Of a stretch of 33,767 nucleotides of DNA, positions 1 through 8,478 are shown in pieces (the stretch's first letter is position 1; every line of letters starts with the position of its first letter). The notes below the pieces were generated by a model. That model saw nothing but the letters and a program-made list of their open reading frames with translations. It made no database searches and was not told where the DNA came from. The stretch is from positions 1 through 33,767 of the forward strand of contig CASFQZ010000041.1 in assembly GCA_949296825.1 (NCBI GenBank). The letters run 5' to 3'. The position numbers and the translations under genes were made by a program. The DNA comes from an uncultured Eubacteriales bacterium. Lineage in GTDB: Bacteria > Bacillota > Clostridia > Oscillospirales > Acutalibacteraceae.

Positions 1-711
1 GTGATTCCCGCCACCGGGCACGCTTATGGCGAATGGCTTGTTGTTGCCGCACCTACCTGCGAAGGAAAGGGCTTGGAGAAGCGAATTTGCGCCAACGATC
101 CGTCCCATGTGGAGGTTCGGAACATTGAGCCGATTGGGCATACCCCGGAAGTGATCCCCGGCAAGGCGGCGACCTGCACCGAAGACGGTCTGACCGATGG
201 CAGTCAGTGCTCTGTCTGCGGGAAGATGTTGAAAGCGCAGGAAACCATCCCCGCCAAGGGACACACCCCCGAGGTTATCCCCGGCGTAAAACCGGTCTGC
301 GGGGAGAAGGACGGCTTGACCGACGGCGAGAAGTGCGCGGTCTGCGGCGTGATTCTGAAAGAACAGACCGTGATCAAAGCCGCCGCCCATCAGCCCGGCG
401 CGTGGGTCTGCGTGTTTGAGCCGACCTGCCTGATCCCCGGCAGCGAATTCCGCTATTGCGAGCTTTGCGGCAAGAAATTGGACGATCGTCTTATTGCGCC
501 GCTGGGGCATGTGGACGAGGACCGCGACGGTTTCTGCGACAGAGGCTGCGGCGCCCGCGTTGAGCCCCCGGAAGGCTATACCTTCGACACCTTCCGCTGC
601 AAGATGTGCGATACCTACGAAGAAAACAAGGATGTGCCCTTTGTTGGTTTTATCTACACCATTGTCCACTTCTTCGTCCATCTGGCGCATTATATCGGTT
701 ATCTGACCTGA
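1..711 (+). CDS. Cysteine-rich repeat surface protein, C-terminal part (5' end outside window)
   Basis: The reading frame is open from the first base, so this is probably only the C-terminal part of a longer protein; the GTG at base 1 should not be taken as the start. The visible 236 residues contain repeats of about 40-45 residues built on GHTPEVIPG, a Cys, DGLTDG and a CxxCG pair. Such repeats are common in large extracellular proteins of gut clostridia. A DxDxDGxCD-like segment (around residues 170-183) resembles a calcium loop. It is followed by FRCKMCD and a final 25-residue hydrophobic tail (residues 212-236) rich in Phe, Tyr and regularly spaced His. No LPxTG motif is present, so the tail may be the membrane-associating part. 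Function is unknown; a secreted adhesin or structural role is inference. No terminator is evident after the stop. Confidence 0.75.
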   Translation: MIPATGHAYGEWLVVAAPTCEGKGLEKRICANDPSHVEVRNIEPIGHTPEVIPGKAATCTEDGLTDGSQCSVCGKMLKAQETIPAKGHTPEVIPGVKPVCGEKDGLTDGEKCAVCGVILKEQTVIKAAAHQPGAWVCVFEPTCLIPGSEFRYCELCGKKLDDRLIAPLGHVDEDRDGFCDRGCGARVEPPEGYTFDTFRCKMCDTYEENKDVPFVGFIYTIVHFFVHLAHYIGYLT

Positions 712-767
712 TTCATCGCTCCTTCCCCTTTGGGCGCGAAAACAGACGAAAAAAATTGGTTTTCGTC

Positions 768-796
768 TTTTCAAACCGGCAGACATATGCTATACT
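768..796 (+). promoter_or_regulatory. Sigma-A promoter for the small membrane protein gene
   Basis: TTTTCA (768-773), a 17-base spacer and TATACT (791-796), with an extended -10 TGc just upstream. It lies 21 bases before the ATG at 818, and an AAGGA ribosome site (about 804-808) follows. Confidence 0.55.
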
Positions 797-817
797 GAAA
801 GGGAAGGATGTGGTTTG

Positions 818-1096
818 ATGAACGGAGTACCCGCCATTTTATTGATGGTTTCCATGGCGATTACAGCAATCGGATCGCTGTTTGACGGCAAAAAACGCAC
901 GGCGATGACCGCCATCGGTCTGACAACGGCTTTGGCAGCCTGCGTCGCCGCTGCCAAGCAGGAAGCCGCATCAAAGAAAACGCCCGCCCCGGCGGAGCCC
1001 GTTCCCCCTTTGACAAGCGAACCGGCGCCGCCGGAGACAAGTCTGCCAAAGGAACCGGAAGCGGTTCTGCCGGAGGAAGCGGCACCGGCGGAATGA
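818..1096 (+). CDS. Small Pro/Glu-rich membrane protein or lipoprotein, unknown function
   Basis: 92 residues. A TTG lies directly before the ATG, but the ATG at 818 fits the AAGGA ribosome site better. The N-terminus has two hydrophobic stretches (about residues 4-22 and 28-41) separated by GKKR. The second ends in LAAC with Cys42, which looks like a lipobox preceded by a KKR n-region. The remaining 50 residues are Pro-, Ala- and Glu-rich with no predicted fold, typical of a linker or wall-spanning stalk. It has its own promoter and terminator, so it is probably monocistronic. I do not recognise a family. It could be a two-helix membrane protein or a lipoprotein with an N-terminal extension. 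Confidence 0.6.
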   Translation: MNGVPAILLMVSMAITAIGSLFDGKKRTAMTAIGLTTALAACVAAAKQEAASKKTPAPAEPVPPLTSEPAPPETSLPKEPEAVLPEEAAPAE

Positions 1097-1105
1097 TACC
1101 ATCGT

Positions 1106-1136
1106 CAGCGCCCCGTAAAAGGGGCGCTGTCTTTTT
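1106..1136 (+). terminator. Rho-independent terminator
   Basis: CAGCGCCCC / GGGGCGCTG stem with a GTAAAA loop, followed by a T-run. It starts 10 bases after the stop of the small protein gene. There is no comparable T-run on the minus strand, so it serves the plus-strand gene. Confidence 0.85.
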
Positions 1137-4100
1137 ATTCGGAAGGCTCCCGCAGCGCTTCGTCGGAAAAGATCGGATCCGTTTCGCCGGGGATGCCATA
1201 GGCGCATAGGGTGGAAAACAGCCAGCCCGCCGCGCCGGTATACAGGCTCCAGCCGCCGCGCCCCTCGTAGCCTTTCAGCGAATACACATCACCGCAGAGG
1301 GCATAGGGCTCTTTTTGATACAGCCCGGTCGTACCGTCCTCCCGCAAGCGCAGCATCGGGTCCAGCGCTGACAGCAGTTCTTTTGCCTCCTGCGTCATCC
1401 CCTCTTTCAGCAGCGCGCGCAAAAACCAAACGGCGGCATGGGTATACTGCCCACCGTTCTCCCGCACCCCGGGCGGATAATCGTTGACATAGCCGGTGCG
1501 CCGCCCCTGGCGGGTAAAGGGCGGGTCCAGCAGCCGAAGCAGCCGGTGCTGCGTGTCATACAGATGGTCCCACGCCGTTTTCAGCGCGATTTTTCGCCTT
1601 TCCCGATCGGGCAAGCCCGCCAGCACCGCAAAGCTCTGAGGCAAAAGATCAATCCGGCACGCCTCGCTCTCTTCCCCGCCCAGGGCGGTTCCGTCCGGGT
1701 AAAACGCCCGCAGATACCGGTCGCCTGCCCAGGCGTTTTTTTCCAGCGCGTCGGTCAGCTCCGTGATCCGCTCGCGGAACATCTGCGAGCGCGCGTCGTC
1801 TCCCCTTTCCTCGCAAAGGGGCAGCATATGCTTCAGACACAGCAGATAAAACATCGTCAACCAGACGCTTTCGCCGCCGGCGCCGATCTCATCAAAGGAA
1901 TCGTTCCAGTCCCCGCCGCCGATCAGCAGCAGACCGTGGACGCCGCGCCGGTCGGCTCTTTCCATTGCCCGCAGGCAATGCGCCCAAAGGCTCGCTTTTT
2001 CCGGCGACGCCTCCACGGTAAAATACCGGTCCTTTTCTCCGTCCCGCAGCAATTCCCCGGCGGCGAAGGGGATTTCTTTCTGTAAAACCGCCCTGTCGCC
2101 GGTCTGCTTGACATAAATCGACGCCGCCAGCGGCAGCCACAAAAAATCATCGCAGCAGCGGGTGCGCACCCCCCGCCTGGCGCTTTTTCCGTTCGGCAGC
2201 AGCCCATGCCACCAATGCAGCGCATCTCCCTGGGGAAATTGACAGGCGGCTGTGCGCAGAATCTGCTCTTTCAAAAGCGCCGGGCGGACGGACAGCAGAT
2301 TCAGGCAATCCTGCAATTGGTCCCGACAACCGTAGGCGCCGCCGCATTGGTAAAAGCCGCAGCGGGCAAACACGCGGGTAAACAGCGTCTGCGCATACAG
2401 ATCCGGCAGAAGCTCCGACCGCACCGGCAGCAGGGACACGGCGGGCAGCGCCGGCTCCTCCGGGTCCGGCAGGGACAGCGCCGCCGTTTGCAGCGCAGCT
2501 TCCGCTGTTACGCCATAGGAGAGGATATATTCGCCCTCCCAGCTTTCATTCGGCGCCAGCGCGTAGGATAAAACCGCGCTGACGCCATCCGGCATGGATG
2601 CGTTTTTGGCAAAAAGCGGCGCCGGACGGTATATGGCGCCGGGCGCAGTGAGAAGCAGTACGCCGGTAAAATCCTTCTGATAGGGATTTTCAAACAGAAC
2701 GCCGTGGTCCGATATCTGCCGCCGGACGGTGCGGGCATAGGAAGGGTCCCTGCCCAGCAGCGGGCAAACCGTATAGCTGAGCTGTCCGCTTCGGCGTTCC
2801 GAGGAAGCGTTGCGCACCGTAACCCGAAGAATTTTTTTCATGCCCTTGGCGGGCACGCTTACCTGCACCGTAAAAAGGCAGCCTGCGCACCGGCTCCGGT
2901 ACCGCACCTGTGTCCTGCCCAGAAAGGCAGCGGAGGCTGCGATCAGATCATAGTGCTGTCCCCCTTCTTCCACGGTCAGCAACTCCCCCGCCTCATCGCT
3001 GCAGGGGTCGTTGATCCAGGGGGTCAGCTTATTTTCCGCCGCATTCAGCGCCCAGGTAAAGCCCAGCGAGCGGTCGCTCAAAAGACAACCGAACACCCGG
3101 TTTGCCAGCGTCCGGCACCAGGGAACCGGCGGATGCACCGCCGTAAAGAAGCCGTCCGGCGCTGCGCGGCTCTTTATCCCGTCCGGCACATCGGCTTCGG
3201 CAGCAAGCAGCGGAAGGGGCTTTGGCTTTTGCCCGCTCTCGCCGCTCGGATAAACCGCCGCTGCCACCGCCGGCAGCAGCGACAGCGTTCCGGCTTCCGC
3301 TTCCGACCGGCAAAGCAAATGCACCCCGCCGCCGGAAAACCGCGAAAAGCGGGAGGTTTCCGCCCGGCGGCATTTTTCGTGCAGCACCGCCAGATCCAGC
3401 CGGAACCCCCGTCCGTTCAGCGCCGCCGCCGTCACCGCAAAATCCCAGGCTGACGCAGGCGGGTCATTGCCGCAATCAAACAGCACAACCGGCACGTCGC
3501 CGGAAATCCCCGCCGCCCAAAGCGCCTGCACCCCCTGGTCGCTTTCGGCTTTATTTTTCTTTCGACAGGGCGTTTCGGCAAAGACCGTTTCCCCCAAAAG
3601 CGATGATGCGGCGGCCGCCCGCTGGGGTGCGGCGGCAAACAGACGGCAATTTTCCGAAGCGGCAAATCCCCGATCCCGCAGCACCGACAGCTGCGCCAGC
3701 GCCTCCTGCGGCGTACCGGCGGCGCTGAGATACAGCGTAAAGGTCCGCTCCTTTTTCGCACCGAGCCGGAACGTCCTTCGCCCATAGATACAGCAGTCCA
3801 CCGCCCCCACTCTGCCGCCGGGCAGAATATCCCGCATAAAAAGCGAGCGGATCCCGCCCTCCGGCTTCAGCACCTCTTCCCGGTCGGTCGTAAAAGAAAA
3901 CGCCGCGTCCGGCATTCCGATTGCCAATGCGCCTTCTCCGCCGCCCCTTGCCCGGGAAAAAAGCAGCGTACCGTCCTTTGTTTTTTTGCTTTGAATAAAA
4001 AGCTTTGAAAACACGCGGTGTGCCCGCTCCTCCGACGGCGGCGCCAGCGACGGCTCCCCGTAAAACAGCAAAGCGCCCTCCTTTTCACGATTTGTCAGAT

Positions 4101-7100
4101 TGCGCAGCCGATAGGTGATCGCAAGGCAGGGGAGTTCCCGGTGGAAGCGGATCGTTGTTTCCAGCCGCCAGGGGCGATAGCGCGCCGTGTATTCCGCCGC
4201 TCCGCCGCGAAAACGCACCGAATAGATTCCGTCCGTCGGACCGAGCGCCTCACAAAAGGAATAGGCGCGCTCGCCGTCCCAGAGGGCGGCAAATAATCCG
4301 CCCGGCGCCGCCAGAGACGCCGGATCCCGGAATATCGCGAGCTTCCCGCGCCGCAGCGCCATATTTCCGCTTCGGTGCAGCGCCGCCGACAGGTCGGAAG
4401 CCACATAGACCGCCGACGCTTCCTCCGCGGATTTTCTGCCCCGCCGGAATTCCTTTTCGTTTTCCTGCCTGCTTTTCGGTGTCGGCGGCGCAAAAAGACT
4501 TTCGGTCGGCACCCGCTCCAGCAAAAGCGAATAGGCTGCGCGGGTATTGACATCGCGCATAAAACGCCGCTGCCAGACCATGCCGTGCAGCGCGTTTTCC
4601 GCCGCCAAAAGGCTCATGCCCAGATGATGAACCATAAAGCAGCGAACCGGCGTCCCCTGACCGGCGCAGGTGCGCCCCGGCGTAAAATCCAGCGCCTCAA
4701 AAAAGCCGTATTTTCCCTTGATCGGATATTTTTCCAGCCGCCGCAGGTTAGCGCAGCTTTCCGCCGGCAAAAACGGAACGGTCAGAAAAACCGCGTACGG
4801 CGCGACGGTCAGATCCTCCCGCTCAAAATACCGCAGCGCGGTCTGCGGCACGCCGTTCGCCCGGTAATGATAATTCATATTTTCGTTAAAGGCGAAGATG
4901 CAGCTTTCCGAAATTCCCCAGGGAATATGGTGCTTTGCCGCATATTTCATCTGGCTTTTCAGACAGAACCAAAGACTTTCATCCGTCAGTGTATTTTTCT
5001 CTGAGGGAATGAACAGATAGGGCATAAAATATTCAAACATCGTCCCGGACCAGGAGAGGGCGCCGGAAAATCTGCCGTTTTTGGCGGCGGTACGCGCCAG
5101 CGCCGCCCAATGCTCCTGCCCGGCAAAGCCATCCGCCACCGCCAGGAAGCTTGCCATCCGCGCTTCGCTCATCAGAAGATCATAATAGGAGTCGGAAAGC
5201 TCTTCCTTTTCGCAGTCATAGCCGATGGCAAACAACCGGCGGCTCCGATTGTAAAAGACCGAAAGGTCGCTTTCCCGCCGCAGTGTCCGCAGGCGAACGA
5301 CAATCTCGCTCAGCCGCGGCTCTTCGGCGATATATTCCAGCAGTCCTTCCCCAAGGGCAGTGATGCAGCACAAAAAATTGCCGCAGTCCACAAAGGACGC
5401 ATAGGCGGGCGACAGCGGCTGCAAGGTCACGATATCATACCAGTTCAGCAAATTGCCATGCCATTTTTCCAGTTTTTCTACGCTGCTCACCGCATTGTCC
5501 AGAGCATCATACAATTCTGCGCTGTCCAGATAGCCCAGATCCCGCGCCGCCAGAAAGGCGCAGAGCGCAAGCCCGATATTGGTCGGCGAGGTGCGCAGCG
5601 CTGTTTCGGGCAGAGGGGAAATGCTGATATTATCCGGCGGCAGGAAATGATATTCAGCCTTTTGGGTATCGGAAAAATACTGCCAGATCGCGCCGCATTC
5701 CCGCTGTAAAAAACTGCGGTCACGCGCGGAAAGCTTTGGTTTGCCGCTCGGCAAAGGACGGGCGGACAGACGCCCATAGATCAGGTCAAACAAAAACAGC
5801 AAGCCGCAGAGAATCGCGATCGGTCTGCCGGAAAGAAAAAGGATTGCTGCCGTTCCGAGAATCAGCGGGAGCCATGCGCTCACCGCGTTCTTGCCCTGCT
5901 CTGCCGAGGCGGCGGGCACCCACGCCAGCAAATGCCTGCCGGAAACGGTCATTCGCCAGAGAGAGCGGATCACCGCGTCCAGCGCACAAAAACCGTCTGC
6001 CGCCAGCCGCGCGGCGGCAAGGAATGCGCGATTCCACGCAGAAAGCGCGTCCGGCACCGCATCCGCCTTATATAATCCGGAGAGCGCGCGCAGCCCGCCG
6101 CGCCAAAGCGCCGAAAATCCCGCCATCCAATCCTCAAATCCCGCCGCAAGCAGACAAAGAAGCACCACCGCCGTCATTGCCGGCTCGCCCAAAAAAAGAG
6201 AAAGCAGGATATGGACCGGCAAAGCGGCAGCCGTTACGGCGCGGCGCACATTATCCAGCAGCTTATAGCGGGCAGCAAAGGAAAAGGGGGATTTTACCTT
6301 TTTGCCGAACGTCCAAACCTTATATCCCAGCAGCGGTAAATTTTGTATATCGCCCCGCGTCCAGCGATGGGCGCGCTTCAAATAAGCCCCTTCGCTTTTG
6401 GGAAAATCATCGGTCACCGTCATATCGGTCAGGGACAGGACGCGCAGAACCAGTCCCTCCGCGACATCATGGCTCAGCATTTTTTCTTCCCGGAAGCGAT
6501 CGCTCAGCAAATGAAAAAAGACCGGCGCGTGGATCAGTCCCTTGCCGCAAAAAATCCCGTCACCGAAATAATCGCTGTAAAAATCGTGACTGGTCCGATC
6601 ATACGAGGAAACGCCGCCGCTGCGGCACAAATCCCGGGAAAACCGCGTCGCGGAAAAGCCGTGAACCGATGGCGCCGCCGCCGGCGCAAAAATACCATAA
6701 CCGCTCACGACCGTATCGGTCAGCGGATCCGTCACCGGCTGGTTTAACGGATGCAGCGCAGCCGCCAACGCCCCTTTCAGCGAGTCGTAAGACAACAGCG
6801 TATCACTGTCCAGCAGCATGACAAGCTCCGAGGAAGACAGCGCTCCCACATCGCCGTGCATCACCGAAAAAAGGCTTTTTCCGGTGGTCATATACTCCGT
6901 CAGCGCCAGCACCGCACCGCGTTTTCTTTCTTTTCCGATATATTCGCCTTCGGTTCGGGAATAGGCTCTGGGGCGCAGGCACAGGACGAATTTTCCGCCG
7001 AATCGCCCGTTCAGCCGGTCGATCATCCGACAACACGCCTCCGTATCGGCGCGGTCCGACGGCGTTTCCGGCGCGGCGGCGGGAGCATGATCCGCCAATA

Positions 7101-8052
7101 GGCAAAGCGCGGCGATGCTTTTTTGATTGGATAAATAAAGAGAGGTCAGATGATCCTCCAGTGCCGCCAGCTGCGACGCGGCAGGCAGCACCGTGGAAAT
7201 CGCCACAACCGCACCGCAGTTCTTCGGTAATTTTTCCGGATCCATGCGCAAAATCGCCATGGGTTTTCCGCTGGACGCGGCGGCACGGCAGGTCAGACTC
7301 CATAAAATTTTCAGGACCGGCAAAAAAAGCAATATGCCGGCAGCCGCGCTTTCCAGAAAAACGCCCAGCGCAAGACAGAGCGCCCCACTCAGCGCATAGG
7401 TGCAGAGAATACGGGCAATCCCTTCTCTGCTTCGATTTTTTCGCAGGGGCAGAAAAAACCCGCAGTGCTTCCCGGCACGGTTCGCCTTTTTCACCAGCGC
7501 CTGAGCGAAATCCGCCTGAGGGACGCCGCTTTTTTTCGCTTCCCGCGCAAGGACCCGCAAATATTCCATTCTGGTATCATCGGACATGTTGGCATAAATC
7601 CCCGCTTCTTCCCCCGCAAGGATTCGGGCGGCGGCACAGAGCTTTTCGGTCAAATCGGGGAAGCAATAGTCCTTGCCGGTAAAAAATGATCGGGTGACGG
7701 CGCGCAGCGCCTCTTCTTTTTCCGCTTTTGCCGCCTGCGAAGCTTTATTGAGCAAAAAAAACAGCAGCGTCAGACGGAACTGCGCCGCCTGCTCAATGGA
7801 AAGACTGCTCTGCCAACGGGACAGGAAATCATCATAGGCAGGCAAAACGCCGTCCGGCAGCGCCGTCTCCAGTCGGTTGAGCAACGAAGAAAAGTCCTCT
7901 GTTTTTGCAAAAGAGCAAAACGAAGGCGGAGGCGACAAAAGCATCCGGCATTCCCGGCGGATCGTCCGTGCGCAATCTGCCGCCGTCTCCTGCTTTTCAC
8001 CGAACTGCGCCAGCGCGGAAAATGCCCGCTTGACCTGTGTTTCGATCTTCAT
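1135..8052 (-). CDS. NdvB/Cgs-like cyclic beta-1,2-glucan synthase family protein (GT84 + GH94)
   Basis: 2305 residues, the largest gene here. Known Cgs proteins are membrane glycosyltransferases that build beta-1,2-glucan from UDP-glucose and trim it by phosphorolysis; they are usually about 2800 residues, so this one is shorter. Visible order: helical N-terminus; membrane helices around 213-252; a glycosyltransferase domain with LLDSDTLL (about 410-417, metal-binding DxD), SHDVAEG (about 528) and RAHRWTRGD (about 563, processivity-type RW motif); membrane helices around 605-640 and 720-755; a glycoamylase-like segment (TSPTNIGLALCAF, about 810); two GH94-type beta-sandwich regions, the second containing GFTWALNAAENKLTPW; and a GH94 (alpha/alpha)6 domain with GGGDWNDSFDEIG (about 2045), which carries the family general acid. 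An AGGTGG ribosome site precedes the ATG at 8052. The polymer made (cyclic, linear or other) cannot be read from sequence. Confidence 0.9.
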   Translation of the reverse strand: MKIETQVKRAFSALAQFGEKQETAADCARTIRRECRMLLSPPPSFCSFAKTEDFSSLLNRLETALPDGVLPAYDDFLSRWQSSLSIEQAAQFRLTLLFFLLNKASQAAKAEKEEALRAVTRSFFTGKDYCFPDLTEKLCAAARILAGEEAGIYANMSDDTRMEYLRVLAREAKKSGVPQADFAQALVKKANRAGKHCGFFLPLRKNRSREGIARILCTYALSGALCLALGVFLESAAAGILLFLPVLKILWSLTCRAAASSGKPMAILRMDPEKLPKNCGAVVAISTVLPAASQLAALEDHLTSLYLSNQKSIAALCLLADHAPAAAPETPSDRADTEACCRMIDRLNGRFGGKFVLCLRPRAYSRTEGEYIGKERKRGAVLALTEYMTTGKSLFSVMHGDVGALSSSELVMLLDSDTLLSYDSLKGALAAALHPLNQPVTDPLTDTVVSGYGIFAPAAAPSVHGFSATRFSRDLCRSGGVSSYDRTSHDFYSDYFGDGIFCGKGLIHAPVFFHLLSDRFREEKMLSHDVAEGLVLRVLSLTDMTVTDDFPKSEGAYLKRAHRWTRGDIQNLPLLGYKVWTFGKKVKSPFSFAARYKLLDNVRRAVTAAALPVHILLSLFLGEPAMTAVVLLCLLAAGFEDWMAGFSALWRGGLRALSGLYKADAVPDALSAWNRAFLAAARLAADGFCALDAVIRSLWRMTVSGRHLLAWVPAASAEQGKNAVSAWLPLILGTAAILFLSGRPIAILCGLLFLFDLIYGRLSARPLPSGKPKLSARDRSFLQRECGAIWQYFSDTQKAEYHFLPPDNISISPLPETALRTSPTNIGLALCAFLAARDLGYLDSAELYDALDNAVSSVEKLEKWHGNLLNWYDIVTLQPLSPAYASFVDCGNFLCCITALGEGLLEYIAEEPRLSEIVVRLRTLRRESDLSVFYNRSRRLFAIGYDCEKEELSDSYYDLLMSEARMASFLAVADGFAGQEHWAALARTAAKNGRFSGALSWSGTMFEYFMPYLFIPSEKNTLTDESLWFCLKSQMKYAAKHHIPWGISESCIFAFNENMNYHYRANGVPQTALRYFEREDLTVAPYAVFLTVPFLPAESCANLRRLEKYPIKGKYGFFEALDFTPGRTCAGQGTPVRCFMVHHLGMSLLAAENALHGMVWQRRFMRDVNTRAAYSLLLERVPTESLFAPPTPKSRQENEKEFRRGRKSAEEASAVYVASDLSAALHRSGNMALRRGKLAIFRDPASLAAPGGLFAALWDGERAYSFCEALGPTDGIYSVRFRGGAAEYTARYRPWRLETTIRFHRELPCLAITYRLRNLTNREKEGALLFYGEPSLAPPSEERAHRVFSKLFIQSKKTKDGTLLFSRARGGGEGALAIGMPDAAFSFTTDREEVLKPEGGIRSLFMRDILPGGRVGAVDCCIYGRRTFRLGAKKERTFTLYLSAAGTPQEALAQLSVLRDRGFAASENCRLFAAAPQRAAAASSLLGETVFAETPCRKKNKAESDQGVQALWAAGISGDVPVVLFDCGNDPPASAWDFAVTAAALNGRGFRLDLAVLHEKCRRAETSRFSRFSGGGVHLLCRSEAEAGTLSLLPAVAAAVYPSGESGQKPKPLPLLAAEADVPDGIKSRAAPDGFFTAVHPPVPWCRTLANRVFGCLLSDRSLGFTWALNAAENKLTPWINDPCSDEAGELLTVEEGGQHYDLIAASAAFLGRTQVRYRSRCAGCLFTVQVSVPAKGMKKILRVTVRNASSERRSGQLSYTVCPLLGRDPSYARTVRRQISDHGVLFENPYQKDFTGVLLLTAPGAIYRPAPLFAKNASMPDGVSAVLSYALAPNESWEGEYILSYGVTAEAALQTAALSLPDPEEPALPAVSLLPVRSELLPDLYAQTLFTRVFARCGFYQCGGAYGCRDQLQDCLNLLSVRPALLKEQILRTAACQFPQGDALHWWHGLLPNGKSARRGVRTRCCDDFLWLPLAASIYVKQTGDRAVLQKEIPFAAGELLRDGEKDRYFTVEASPEKASLWAHCLRAMERADRRGVHGLLLIGGGDWNDSFDEIGAGGESVWLTMFYLLCLKHMLPLCEERGDDARSQMFRERITELTDALEKNAWAGDRYLRAFYPDGTALGGEESEACRIDLLPQSFAVLAGLPDRERRKIALKTAWDHLYDTQHRLLRLLDPPFTRQGRRTGYVNDYPPGVRENGGQYTHAAVWFLRALLKEGMTQEAKELLSALDPMLRLREDGTTGLYQKEPYALCGDVYSLKGYEGRGGWSLYTGAAGWLFSTLCAYGIPGETDPIFSDEALREPSE

Positions 8053-8115
8053 ACCGCCACCTCGCGTTTTTTCATCTTACGATAGTATGACCGCAAGACA
8101 TAGGAAAAATGTATG

Positions 8116-8146
8116 CGTTCGTTTGCCGAAAATGTAACCGTTCGTT
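8116..8146. repeat. Direct repeat CGTTCGTT in divergent intergenic region
   Basis: Two copies of CGTTCGTT (8116-8123 and 8139-8146), 23 bases apart start to start, between the glucan synthase-like gene and the divergent peptide gene. They could be half-sites for a regulator of either gene; no factor is recognised. Confidence 0.3.
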
Positions 8147-8174
8147 AAATTTTTGACTTTTTTATGTCGAAGAC

Positions 8175-8203
8175 TTGCGGCAGCGGACGTTTTGTGATAC
8201 ACT
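8175..8203 (+). promoter_or_regulatory. Extended -10 promoter for the 57-residue peptide gene
   Basis: TTGCGG (8175-8180), 17-base spacer, TACACT (8198-8203), with an extended -10 TGa immediately upstream. It lies about 36 bases before the ATG at 8239. Confidence 0.6.
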
Positions 8204-8238
8204 GAATCTGGTAAAAACAACGGAAAAGAGGTGCTTTT

Positions 8239-8412
8239 ATGAATTTGAACCTGATTTTGACTTATCTTCTTTACGTCATTCACATGGTCGAAAAGATCTT
8301 GCTGAGATTTATCAACCAGGCAGGCAGCGGTGATTATTCCGATTGGGATGATATCATGAATCCCCCGACCACCGCAGCGCCGGAGACCACGGCGCCCGAG
8401 ACCACGGTCTAA
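8239..8412 (+). CDS. 57-residue peptide: amphipathic helix plus Thr/Pro/Glu tail, unknown function
   Basis: A short gene with a full set of signals: promoter (8175-8203), GAGGTG ribosome site six bases before ATG, stop at 8410-8412, and a strong terminator starting 15 bases later. The peptide begins MNLNLILTYLLYVIHMVEK, a mainly hydrophobic helix with His15, Glu18, Lys19 and Arg23 on one face. An acidic section (DYSDWDD, about residues 32-38) follows, then a low-complexity tail made of PETTAPETT-type units. Thr/Pro tails of this kind are common in extracellular linkers of clostridia, so the tail may be outside the cell; that is inference. No cleavable signal peptide is obvious. It is divergent from the glucan synthase-like gene and might share control with it. 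Confidence 0.7.
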   Translation: MNLNLILTYLLYVIHMVEKILLRFINQAGSGDYSDWDDIMNPPTTAAPETTAPETTV

Positions 8413-8426
8413 GCCCAAGGGAAGAA

Positions 8427-8466
8427 AAACACCCGTTCCTTTTTTGGAGGAACGGGTGTTTCAGTC
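8427..8466. terminator. Bidirectional terminator between peptide gene and malQ
   Basis: Fourteen-base perfect inverted repeat (AAACACCCGTTCCT / AGGAACGGGTGTTT, 8427-8440 and 8448-8461). T-rich sequence follows the hairpin on both strands, so it can end the peptide gene (plus) and malQ (minus, stop at 8479). Confidence 0.85.
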
Positions 8467-8478
8467 TTTCATCAGGTT

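Noticed and set aside
2704-3453. 249-codon plus-strand open frame inside the Cgs-like gene
   Set aside because: Same reason: a shadow of the GC-rich minus-strand gene, no family features.
5736-6821. 361-codon plus-strand open frame inside the Cgs-like gene
   Set aside because: Antisense to a well-supported gene in GC-rich DNA; composition dominated by Arg, Pro, Ser and Ala, with no recognisable motifs and no ribosome site.
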